From: Algoriphagus winogradskyi
Lineage (GTDB): Bacteria; Bacteroidota; Bacteroidia; Cytophagales; Cyclobacteriaceae
Length of the DNA: 64,000 bases
Assembly (NCBI RefSeq): GCF_900182815.1
Contig: NZ_FXUA01000002.1
Location: 62,001-126,000 of the forward strand
Direction: 5' to 3'
In this document: one piece after another, positions 51,809 through 59,747 of the stretch
Numbering within the stretch: position 1 is the first letter of the stretch
Layout: every line of letters begins with the position of its first letter
Position numbers and translations under genes: made by a program
Notes under the pieces: generated by a model
The model's input: only the letters and a program-made list of their open reading frames with translations
What the model was told of the DNA's origin: nothing
Database searches by the model: none

Positions 51809-52927
51809 TTAATCCGGAAACACACTTTTATCCATTCCTGGCACAATACGAAGCGCATTTTTATAATATAATTTCTTCAAGACTTCATCCGAAAGTCCCA
51901 AGCCATACATTGCCCAAAAAGCGTGATACTTTTTGTAATAAGGGAAGTATTCATCATCTGTTTCCAACACTCTGAAATAGGTGTAATACTCTTCCTTGTT
52001 GTAAGCATCTTTTCCAAAAAGCACTCTATCCTGATATTTTTCAAAAAATTCCTTTGCACGTCTAGGTTGCCTGCCAAACTCAGCGATAACTGCCCCAATT
52101 CCAAAATTGACATTTGGGTATTTCTCCAAATGAGCACTGGCTGCATCCAGATCGTTTGCCATCCAACCCATGTGTGCGTTGATGAATGTAGTCCCGGGAT
52201 GCTTTTCAAAAACATGGTGCTGCTCAGCCATGATTTGCTCAAATGGTGCTGGATTGTCATCTCCTCGTGCCCTATTAGGGTGCGTTTTCAACTCTAACCA
52301 ACGCTCATTATTAGCATCCATTTCCTGCCAAAACTGCGCTGGGTCCGCTGAATGGATGATTACCGGAATCCCCAATTCACCAGCTTTTGCCCACACGGCA
52401 TCTAAGTCAGGATGATCCACAGGAACGCGATTTCCATTCACATCATTCACATTCAGACCAAGACTTTTATAGATTTTTAGCCCACTTGCTCCGGCGGCCA
52501 CATCTTCTTCCAGCTCCTTCACTGCGATCCGAGTCCAGTTTTCATCTCCAAATCCTGCAAAATTCAAATTGGTGAAAACCATAAATCGACCAGGTGCATG
52601 CGTGTTAAATTCTTTAATCATGTCCTTGATATAATCCTGCTGGGAATTGCTATTTCCCCGTCCAAAACCTCTTCCACTTAGATTGACCAGAACCCCCATG
52701 TTTAACTCATCCATTTCCCCAACCAGCTGATCAATCCTTTCTTCATTGATTCCTCCCTGATGACTGTGAATGTCTACGAATGGAAACTTTGCTCTTTGAA
52801 CTGGGTGCTCAGGGACTTTCAGCGTAGATGGAGGGTTATATTCCTCAAAACTCATTTCTTGAGCTAGTAATGCATTTCCGAAGAAAAGAAAGGCAGATGC
52901 AAACAATAGTTTTGTAGAGGTATTCAT
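51809..52927 (-). CDS. Exported amidohydrolase (TIM-barrel metal-dependent hydrolase)
   Basis: A 372-residue protein of the amidohydrolase_2 type with an N-terminal signal peptide (ending about LLAQ, residue 22). Metal-site elements are in place: FVDIHSHQGG near residue 50 (His-x-His), VIIHSADP in the middle, INAHMGW and the late acidic residue in LFGKDAYNKEEYY (in place of the common GSD). These enzymes hydrolyse or decarboxylate cyclic and aromatic substrates; the substrate here is unknown. The signal peptide shows that it works in the periplasm or outside. Confidence 0.85.
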   Translation of the reverse strand: MNTSTKLLFASAFLFFGNALLAQEMSFEEYNPPSTLKVPEHPVQRAKFPFVDIHSHQGGINEERIDQLVGEMDELNMGVLVNLSGRGFGRGNSNSQQDYIKDMIKEFNTHAPGRFMVFTNLNFAGFGDENWTRIAVKELEEDVAAGASGLKIYKSLGLNVNDVNGNRVPVDHPDLDAVWAKAGELGIPVIIHSADPAQFWQEMDANNERWLELKTHPNRARGDDNPAPFEQIMAEQHHVFEKHPGTTFINAHMGWMANDLDAASAHLEKYPNVNFGIGAVIAEFGRQPRRAKEFFEKYQDRVLFGKDAYNKEEYYTYFRVLETDDEYFPYYKKYHAFWAMYGLGLSDEVLKKLYYKNALRIVPGMDKSVFPD

Positions 52928-53000
52928 AGACTAGCTTTTAGGGTTCGATAGGCTTGCTTACGCAAAATATTATACAAGAGTTAGGGGTTTTGAAAACAGA

Positions 53001-53026
53001 AAATCCCGAGAAGCTACTCAGGATTT
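53001..53026 (-). terminator. Intrinsic terminator of the M14 peptidase gene
   Basis: Ten-base imperfect stem AAATCCCGAG / CTCAGGATTT with a six-base loop and one G-T wobble when read on the minus strand, followed there by a short, interrupted T tract. It lies 14 bases after the M14 gene stop. Confidence 0.65.
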
Positions 53027-53039
53027 TTTGTTTAATTAA

Positions 53040-55595
53040 TTATCTGGTTGTTCCTCCCTGGATTACCTGCCCAAAGAAGATGGCATTCATATAGAGTTTG
53101 TTTGTTCCAAACCAGAAAGCCCTGAAATTCATATTATCTGCAAAAGCAACAATGCGTCCTCTACCAATACCGGAAACCTGAATTACAGAACCATTTTGAA
53201 TTCCAGGAAGATTGGAAGGGTGAAGATACCCTGATGCAAGAGGCTGATCAGTGTAAACAAGTGGATTTGCATAGGGATTATCCGAAGGCTCCATGAACAA
53301 ATTATCATTCCTGAAGGTGTGAATATCTGAGTTTAGATAACCATAGCCGATGGGATGAGTCAGGTCTAGCGTGGCATTGAAGATTGCTCCACCTGTAACT
53401 TTTGCACCTGATTCATTTTCATAGTCCGCATAGCTTTTTTGTAAGCTTTTTTCAGGCTCGGCTCTATCACGGAACTTGAAATCGGCCACTTCATTTTGTG
53501 CTAGGAACTGAAGTGCTCCACCTTTGGCTAGTAAAGTACCTCCACTTGATACCCAAGACCTCAAGGTTGCAGCGCCAGACTTGCCAAGACCATTATATCT
53601 GCCATCGGGCATTAGGATCACGTTGTATCTATCCAGGGTGCTTCCTCCTATATTATCCATCGGAAGGAGTGTGATCGGAATTTCAAAACGCTGATCCAGT
53701 AGATGCCAGATCTCTCCGGCTTCGTAACTATCCACGCCACCTTCTATTAGCAATGCGATTTCTGGCTTATCAAGAGCCATAATATTTGGAGAACCAATAT
53801 TCAAACCGCCAGTATATCCACTTGTCAATCCATATATATCTACAGTCGATACGCTCGCTATTTCAGAGAGCTTATTGAAAAAAGCCTGATCATCCAATCC
53901 ACTTTCCCCTTTTCCAATCAGTAAAGAACCTCGTCCAAACGTCTTACCGTCTGCTGTGGTAAATTCCCCTGTAGCTACTCTTACCTGAAAATCAGCGTTC
54001 ATCAATTTGAAGGCAGCTTTTGGCGCATAATAATCCGTCCACTCCATCGCATACTGATAAGCTCCTGCTTCACCGATTACTTTTCCAGGAGCTAAAGCAA
54101 TAGAGCTTTTCGAGATTTCATTCACACTTGCCAAATTCAAAATCTGACTATTCAAGGCCATATAATCCAGATTGAAAGCCATAGGATAAGTCCAAGCAGA
54201 AATATCATAGAACAAGCTATCATTGAATGTGTTTCTTGTTTCAAACATTGCCTTGATCAATCTATACTGTGGCTGATCTGCTGGCACGATATAGGAATTT
54301 TCTTTATTGAATTCTTCACCATTTACCGTGATGTCGTCATTTAAGCTGAATACTTTAATGTCATGCTGAAGGATCAAATCAGCTAGATGATAGCTTCTTG
54401 CATCATCTTCCTTACTTCCAAAAATGTAAGCCTTATTCACATCTGCATCCACTTCCTTTTGAATGTCACTATAGAAATCCTTCATGAATTGATTTAATTC
54501 CTGACGCATTTCTTTAGCTGCCTGAAAAGAGGAAAGATTGGCCGTGAATTGATTTCTGATGGTAAAAGGAAAGCTGAGCATCCCATTTACACTTTCCTGC
54601 AAATGGCCTCGGGAACTGGCTTGCTCAAATAAAATACCTATGGAACCTTGGACATCCGGGTAGGTTGAGCCTTTTCCATAGTAGTAATCATCGTAATTCT
54701 CCTGATTGTAGTAAAGGGAGCCAATTTGGTCCAAAGCTTTCGCATGGTAGGTGCCTATTTTCTTTGTCAGTTCAAAGTTTTTCTCAGGTGTCAAAGGGTG
54801 CATTCTAGCTGGTACACCTGGCTGGAAAAAGAAGGTACTATTTGTTCCCATTTCATGAAAATCCAAGTGGATATTAGGAAGCCATTCTTGGAACACACGA
54901 ACTCTGTTTCTTGATTCTGGATGCTGTACTGGTAACCAATCTCTATTTAAATCAAACCAATAATGGTTGGTCCTACCTCTTGGCCAAGCTTCATTGAATT
55001 CAGCATTGTTAGGATCGCCGTTCATGTTATAGGACTTGTGCGTATTTACCCATGAAGCAAAACGATTCAAGCCATCTGGATTAATTGCTGGGTCAAGTAG
55101 CAAAACCATATTTTCCAGATCTCCGGCTATTTCCTTTGCTGCCGCAAAATGATAGGCTGCCAAAAGTGAGGCATTGGCTCCACTTGGCTCATTACCATGA
55201 ACGGAATAGCCCATGAACATCACAACCGGCATATTTGCTATGTCGGCAGATGCACCAGCAATTCTCAGATTCTTTCGATCAGCCTTGATTTGATCGATCT
55301 TGGTAAGGTTTGAAGGTGAGGTAATTGTCAAAAGAACCTGAGGCCTTTTCTCATACGTTCTACCTGTTTCTTCGAATGTCATCCGGTCCGATGCTTCCGC
55401 CACAGCCTTCATATACATCACAAGCTGATCGTGGCTCACATGCCATTCGCCCACTTCATAGCCCAAAACTTCCTTTGGCGTAGGGATGGACTCATCATAG
55501 GTATATCCAGCCGGCAAGTAGTAGCTTAGATCGACTTGAGCATAGCTACAAAGCGCGAAAAAGGATAAAATCAGCGAAAACAGACTTCTTTTCAT
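53040..55595 (-). CDS. Large exported M14 family zinc carboxypeptidase
   Basis: An 851-residue secreted metallopeptidase (signal peptide MKRSLFSLILSFFALCSYAQ). The M14 domain lies in the first ~380 residues: zinc ligands His133 and Glu136 in GYSVHGNEPSGANAS, later His in NIHLDFHEMG, the substrate-binding DPAINPDGLNRFASW and DLNRDW, and the catalytic Glu in GILFEQASSRG. The remaining 470 residues form an alpha/beta region of the glutamine amidotransferase-like sort (EIALLIEGGVDSYEAGE; GRIVAFADNMNFRAFW), which is usual in this big subfamily of Bacteroidota. Its likely role is degradation of external peptides or of peptidoglycan stems. Confidence 0.9.
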   Translation of the reverse strand: MKRSLFSLILSFFALCSYAQVDLSYYLPAGYTYDESIPTPKEVLGYEVGEWHVSHDQLVMYMKAVAEASDRMTFEETGRTYEKRPQVLLTITSPSNLTKIDQIKADRKNLRIAGASADIANMPVVMFMGYSVHGNEPSGANASLLAAYHFAAAKEIAGDLENMVLLLDPAINPDGLNRFASWVNTHKSYNMNGDPNNAEFNEAWPRGRTNHYWFDLNRDWLPVQHPESRNRVRVFQEWLPNIHLDFHEMGTNSTFFFQPGVPARMHPLTPEKNFELTKKIGTYHAKALDQIGSLYYNQENYDDYYYGKGSTYPDVQGSIGILFEQASSRGHLQESVNGMLSFPFTIRNQFTANLSSFQAAKEMRQELNQFMKDFYSDIQKEVDADVNKAYIFGSKEDDARSYHLADLILQHDIKVFSLNDDITVNGEEFNKENSYIVPADQPQYRLIKAMFETRNTFNDSLFYDISAWTYPMAFNLDYMALNSQILNLASVNEISKSSIALAPGKVIGEAGAYQYAMEWTDYYAPKAAFKLMNADFQVRVATGEFTTADGKTFGRGSLLIGKGESGLDDQAFFNKLSEIASVSTVDIYGLTSGYTGGLNIGSPNIMALDKPEIALLIEGGVDSYEAGEIWHLLDQRFEIPITLLPMDNIGGSTLDRYNVILMPDGRYNGLGKSGAATLRSWVSSGGTLLAKGGALQFLAQNEVADFKFRDRAEPEKSLQKSYADYENESGAKVTGGAIFNATLDLTHPIGYGYLNSDIHTFRNDNLFMEPSDNPYANPLVYTDQPLASGYLHPSNLPGIQNGSVIQVSGIGRGRIVAFADNMNFRAFWFGTNKLYMNAIFFGQVIQGGTTR

Positions 55596-55689
55596 ATAGA
55601 TTGGTGGTTTAACTTTTAGCTAAATTGATACTTTAGTTCCTCAAAAAAAGCTATTTTGGTTCAATGGTTAAAATAATTGAAGAATACAC

Positions 55690-55956
55690 ATGGATTTAAT
55701 AGTACCTGGAGATGGGCAACTCATTTGGCAAATTTCATTCCTATTCTCTGTACTCTTCCTAGGTTTTTGGGCTTATGCGCTATTTGATGCGCTAGGAGCG
55801 GAATTTAGGGCGGCTCATAGCAAACTCATGTGGGTGGTGACTATAATACTTGCGCCAGTCATCGGCACATTTTTATATCTCGCAATGGCCAGAAGCCAGA
55901 GAAAAGAACGGCGTAGATTTAAGCCTACATTTTCAAAATCCCCTAATTCAAACTAA
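55690..55956 (+). CDS. PLDc_N-like small membrane protein, first of a tandem trio
   Basis: An 88-residue protein of two membrane helices with the PLDc_N-type (phospholipase D nuclease N-terminal) hallmark: a helix ending in ALFDALGAEF, a short polar stretch (RAAHSKLMW) and a second helix with APVIGTFLYLAMARSQRKERR. Its tail is very basic. The next two genes have the same arrangement. Such small proteins occur in immunity-like and sigma-factor-like settings, but no function is established. It is 94 bases from the divergent M14 gene. Confidence 0.78.
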   Translation: MDLIVPGDGQLIWQISFLFSVLFLGFWAYALFDALGAEFRAAHSKLMWVVTIILAPVIGTFLYLAMARSQRKERRRFKPTFSKSPNSN

Positions 55957-56190
55957 ATGACACTTTCTTTTATTCAAAACATGGGCGGAGGCTCCATTAT
56001 AGTTGTACTGCTGTTTGGTCTTATCTATGGCATATTATGGATTTACTGTCTGGTAGATATCCTTCGCTCGGAATTCAAAGATCCCAATATGAAAATAATC
56101 TGGATCGTAGTTATTCTATTTGCCCAGCTTATCGGTCCACTTGTTTACTTGGCGATGGGGAAAAGCACTAAAATAACAAATTACTCTTGA
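55957..56190 (+). CDS. PLDc_N-like small membrane protein, second of a tandem trio
   Basis: A 77-residue protein with the same pattern: first helix followed by CLVDILRSEFKDPNMKIIWIVV, second helix with AQLIGPLVYLAMGKS. The ATG follows the upstream stop without a gap. Note the shared 'D-x-L-x-S-E-F ... P-N-x-K-x-I-W-I-V' core with both neighbours. It ends in a short polar tail (TKITNYS). Confidence 0.78.
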   Translation: MTLSFIQNMGGGSIIVVLLFGLIYGILWIYCLVDILRSEFKDPNMKIIWIVVILFAQLIGPLVYLAMGKSTKITNYS

Positions 56191-56191
56191 T

Positions 56192-56365
56192 ATGTTTGGA
56201 CTAGGTGCTATTGGGTTAATAATTTATGCAATTACCATTTTTGATGTGGTGAGCAGTAAGTTCGCAAACCCAAACGACAAACTCATTTGGATTATTATCG
56301 TAGTACTAGTACCACTTTTAGGAGCCATTCTTTGGTTCTTGATCGGTAGAGGGGAAAGGATTTGA
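56192..56365 (+). CDS. PLDc_N-like small membrane protein, third of a tandem trio (57 aa)
   Basis: A very short reading frame, beginning one base after the previous stop, that translates to a 57-residue PLDc_N core: a first helix ending in TIFDVVSSKFANPNDK, followed by LIWIIIVVLVPLLGAILWFL and a short basic end (IGRGERI). The alignment with the two genes before it (VSSKFANPNDKLIWII versus RSEFKDPNMKIIWIVV) shows that this is a real gene despite its size. It is easy to miss. A three-helix protein gene follows after 44 bases. Confidence 0.8.
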   Translation: MFGLGAIGLIIYAITIFDVVSSKFANPNDKLIWIIIVVLVPLLGAILWFLIGRGERI

Positions 56366-56409
56366 AATCAAAATGCTTTTCGATGTATGCCTTTTAGAGC
56401 CACTAAAGC

Positions 56410-56691
56410 ATGAGAAGTCTTTTTTTATACTACAAGCAAATCAGCAGTTTCAACATTCCTTTTTCATTACTTATCGCTTTCCTAGCCTACATAAACGGTG
56501 GCAGTTTTGATGTTTTCTTTTTTCTCCCACTTTTGACAATTGGTTACTTACTCGCTCTATATTTATTTGAAGTAAGGTATGCGCATCAGTATTTCTTCTA
56601 TTTCAATTTAGGGCATGAAAAGTTAAAATTGATTGGCTTTACTTTCGGGGTAAATGCAGCCATTGCCCTCACCTATTTCCTTATTTTTTAA
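56410..56691 (+). CDS. Three-helix membrane protein upstream of the ABC-MutS fusion
   Basis: A 93-residue protein with three hydrophobic segments (about residues 15-30, 34-52 and 74-92) separated by short polar turns, one with EVRYAHQYFFYFNLGHEKLK. I recognise no family. Its stop lies six bases from the ATG of the ABC-MutS fusion, which implies co-translation. It might be the membrane partner of that ATPase, but it has only three helices, well short of a classical ABC permease. This is a guess from position. Confidence 0.7.
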   Translation: MRSLFLYYKQISSFNIPFSLLIAFLAYINGGSFDVFFFLPLLTIGYLLALYLFEVRYAHQYFFYFNLGHEKLKLIGFTFGVNAAIALTYFLIF

Positions 56692-56697
56692 TTGCCT

Positions 56698-58722
56698 ATG
56701 ACTCATCACATCTTAGAAGTAGATAGTCTAATCAAGTCATTTGGCCATAAACATTTACTTACTGATATCTATCTTAAATGCTCCACAGGAGAAGTAATTG
56801 GAATTTTAGGTAGAAATGGAACAGGCAAATCCACTTTACTTCAGATAATTTTTGGGTCAACTGATGCAGAAAGTAAAAGCATTAGGATAAACGGTAAATT
56901 CCTGGAAAAAGCATTTTCAGATGGAGATAAAATAGCCTATCTACCTCAAGGCAATTTCTTGCCAAATGGCTTATCTGTTTCCTCGGTCATTCGAACATAC
57001 TTTGATGAAGAAAACAGTAGAAATTCAGTTATTGCTAATACTCGAATAAAGCCGATTCTACATAAAAAGATCTCTGCACTTTCTGGAGGTGAAAAACGAT
57101 ACCTTCAATTACTGCTGATTCTCAATCTTCCAACAGCATTTGCCTTGCTTGACGAACCTTTTTCCCAAGTAGAACCACTCTACAGAGCGGACATCAAAGC
57201 ACTCATTGATATACATAAGAAAGAAAAAGGCATCATCATTACTGATCACGATTACCTGAATCTGATGGATGTTAGCGACAAAACCTTCCTGCTTACGGGA
57301 GGAGCGCTGAAGCCAATATTGGAAACAAAACAACTCATCGAATACAATTACCTTCCTCCTGAGAAATCCGAAAAAGAGGCAGAAGCTGATGATAAGAATT
57401 TTCTTATTGACAAGCAGACATCGAAAGATCTGGGTCTAGCTATCAATTACGATGAGGAAAGTTTACTTTCTCTTTTTGAAAAGCCTGCATCCAAAGGTGG
57501 AAAAGCTTACTTGGAAAAGTTGTTTGACAACCCAACGAGAAGCAAAATCCTCCTTCAAAATAGACAGGAATCTATAAAATTCTTTCAGCAAAATGATGGC
57601 CTACTGAGGCTTGACAGAAAGCAACTTGATTTTATTACTGTCTACTTGGAGTCTGGCATAGCAGTGAATTCTTCCCAATACAGTTCGCTGTCAATCTATC
57701 TGAAAAACAAGTATCGCACCTCAAACAATTTTTACATCCAGGAAACAGGGATGCAACATGTGTTTGAATTTTTGAAAGAAGCATTACAACTGGCTACTAA
57801 AATCCAAGACCTGAACCCTAATTGGTATCTATCCAATCTTGCTTATCAGATTCAAGAACAAATCAACAGCAGCAATTTGCGGGACTTTATGGATTCCTAT
57901 GGCCAAAAACCGCTTTACCTCCATTTTTCAGAGTTTGATTTTATGTTGAGAAGTAAGGGAAAGGAACAGCTCCTTTGGTTACTCGAACGCTTTTATGAAT
58001 TTGATGCATACAACGCAGTAGCTCAGACAAGTAAAAAATTAAAATTCGCTTTTCCTGAATTTGAGAAAACTCAGAGTTCTCTAATAGAAATTGAAGGGTT
58101 GTTTCACCCAAAGCTGGCTAATGCTGTTGGTAATGATTTCACTATTTCAGCTAAAGAAAATATGTGTTTTCTCACTGGAGCAAACATGTCAGGTAAATCT
58201 ACTTTCCTAAAGGCCTTCGGCTTGGCTATTTATCTTGCTCATTTGGGATTCCCTGTTCCTGCTGTCAAAATGAAAACGAGTATTTTCGACGGGCTTTTCA
58301 CTACGATCAATCTCTCTGATAATATTAATCATGGACTAAGTCATTTTTATAGTGAAGTAAAACGAGTAAAAGAAGTAACGCGTGAGATCAAAAATGATAA
58401 AAATCTAGTCGTCATTTTCGATGAGCTATTTCGTGGCACCAATGTAAATGATGCCTCCACTGCTTCTTCTATGATAATTTCTGCTATCGCCCAGCAGCCT
58501 GGAAGTGTCTACATTATTTCTTCGCACATCATGGAGATTGCCCAGGAATTGGAAAAACAAAAGAACATTTTCTTCAAGTGCTTTGATGTGAGAGTAGTCA
58601 ATGACGAAGCCATTTATACTTACAAGCTTGTAGATGGAGTTTCCAAAGACAGCCTGGGACTACACCTTGTTATCAAAGAGCAAATCTTAGAATTACTTCA
58701 AGAAAAAAAAGCTACTTCCTAA
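56698..58722 (+). CDS. Fused ABC-transporter-type ATPase and MutS-like ATPase
   Basis: A single 674-residue frame with two ATP-binding domains. Residues 1-~215 form an ABC transporter NBD: Walker A GRNGTGKST at 38-46, signature LSGGE at 128-132, Walker B ending D152-E153 (LLDEP), and a D-loop/H-loop (TDHD). Residues ~225-480 resemble the MutS core/lever region (KPASKGGKAYLEKLFDNPTRSKI, then a Rq-rich helical part). Residues ~485-674 form MutS domain V: Walker A TGANMSGKST at 493-502, Walker B with D575-E576 (FDELFRGTN) and SSHIMEIAQEL. There is no N-terminal mismatch-recognition domain, so repair of mismatches is unlikely. The three-helix gene precedes it. Known to me only as separate proteins elsewhere; rare as a fusion. 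Confidence 0.87.
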   Translation: MTHHILEVDSLIKSFGHKHLLTDIYLKCSTGEVIGILGRNGTGKSTLLQIIFGSTDAESKSIRINGKFLEKAFSDGDKIAYLPQGNFLPNGLSVSSVIRTYFDEENSRNSVIANTRIKPILHKKISALSGGEKRYLQLLLILNLPTAFALLDEPFSQVEPLYRADIKALIDIHKKEKGIIITDHDYLNLMDVSDKTFLLTGGALKPILETKQLIEYNYLPPEKSEKEAEADDKNFLIDKQTSKDLGLAINYDEESLLSLFEKPASKGGKAYLEKLFDNPTRSKILLQNRQESIKFFQQNDGLLRLDRKQLDFITVYLESGIAVNSSQYSSLSIYLKNKYRTSNNFYIQETGMQHVFEFLKEALQLATKIQDLNPNWYLSNLAYQIQEQINSSNLRDFMDSYGQKPLYLHFSEFDFMLRSKGKEQLLWLLERFYEFDAYNAVAQTSKKLKFAFPEFEKTQSSLIEIEGLFHPKLANAVGNDFTISAKENMCFLTGANMSGKSTFLKAFGLAIYLAHLGFPVPAVKMKTSIFDGLFTTINLSDNINHGLSHFYSEVKRVKEVTREIKNDKNLVVIFDELFRGTNVNDASTASSMIISAIAQQPGSVYIISSHIMEIAQELEKQKNIFFKCFDVRVVNDEAIYTYKLVDGVSKDSLGLHLVIKEQILELLQEKKATS

Positions 58723-58752
58723 TTCTACCAATAGGAAAAGCCATTACACCCA

Positions 58753-59640
58753 TTAACTATAAATGTGCTTTAGCGCAGGGGTCAAATCTGGACATTCAAA
58801 GTCAAACCCAGCCTTCTGGATTTTTTGAGAAGAAACTCGATTTCCGCCAAGAACCATCGCGGCCATTTCCCCTAAAACTAACTTTAGTACGAAACCGGGT
58901 ACTCCAATTCCAACATAAGGTTTACCCTTTGCTTTAGCTGCTGCCTGGGTTAATTGCTGATTGGTAGCAGGATTTGGTGCAACTGCATTAAAAACACCTT
59001 GAAGCGTAGTCTTTTCCAATGCAAAGACAAACATCCTTGCCAAATCCTCTATACTTATCCAGCTCATCCACTGATCTCCTTTTCCAAGTGGTGCAGCAAT
59101 AGGTGGCTTCATCATTTCTCCAAGCGCTCCGCCATTTGCATCCAGCACAATGCCTATTCTCAGCATTACTGTCCGAAGATGCAATTCTTCCATTTTCTTC
59201 ACCTCATTTTCCCAAGAGACGACCACTTGAGCTAAAAAATCTGATCCTGACTCATGCGTTTCATCCATTAAAGTTGTTCCGGTATCGAAACCGTAAAAAC
59301 CAACAGCAGAAGCTGAAATAAACGTATTTGGCTTCTCAGCGGCATTCTCTACTGCTGTATAAAGCAATCGAGTACTATCAATTCGTGAATTTAAAATGAT
59401 CTTTTTGCGCTCTTCAGTCCAGCGTTTCTCCGCCACACCTGCCCCGGCTAAATGAATGATAGCATCTGCCCATTCTACGGCTTCTGCATCTATAGTTTGC
59501 TTTTCCACATCCCATAAAAATGACTTTTGCTGTTGTTTAGATCTACTAAGCCAGGCCACTGAATATCCTTTCAGTTCCAGTAGCTGTGTGATTTTTTGGC
59601 CAATAAGACCTGAACCTCCGGAAATAAGAATATTTTTCAT
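58753..59640 (-). CDS. TIGR01777 family NAD(P)-dependent epimerase
   Basis: A 295-residue extended short-chain dehydrogenase of the TIGR01777 (YfcH/SulA-like) family. The NAD-binding start is MKNILISGGSGLIGQKITQLL (GxxGxxG), followed by ADAIIHLAGAGVAEKRWTEERKK and the active-site context SASAVGFYGFDTG; the end has VSSQKIQKAGFDFECPDLTPALKHI. The reaction is unknown for the family. It is convergent with the ABC-MutS gene. Confidence 0.92.
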   Translation of the reverse strand: MKNILISGGSGLIGQKITQLLELKGYSVAWLSRSKQQQKSFLWDVEKQTIDAEAVEWADAIIHLAGAGVAEKRWTEERKKIILNSRIDSTRLLYTAVENAAEKPNTFISASAVGFYGFDTGTTLMDETHESGSDFLAQVVVSWENEVKKMEELHLRTVMLRIGIVLDANGGALGEMMKPPIAAPLGKGDQWMSWISIEDLARMFVFALEKTTLQGVFNAVAPNPATNQQLTQAAAKAKGKPYVGIGVPGFVLKLVLGEMAAMVLGGNRVSSQKIQKAGFDFECPDLTPALKHIYS

Positions 59641-59747
59641 CTATGGGTAATTTAATTTAAGATAACCCTATATCAATCCAATATGTTAATCTTATCTGAT
59701 AATATAAGACTAAGTACGCTTCTTTAAATTCAATATCTATTCCTAAT

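Noticed and set aside
59641-59747. Possible fluoride (crcB) riboswitch before the CLC-F gene
   Set aside because: The leader is AT-rich with no conserved crcB-motif blocks; only 107 bases long.
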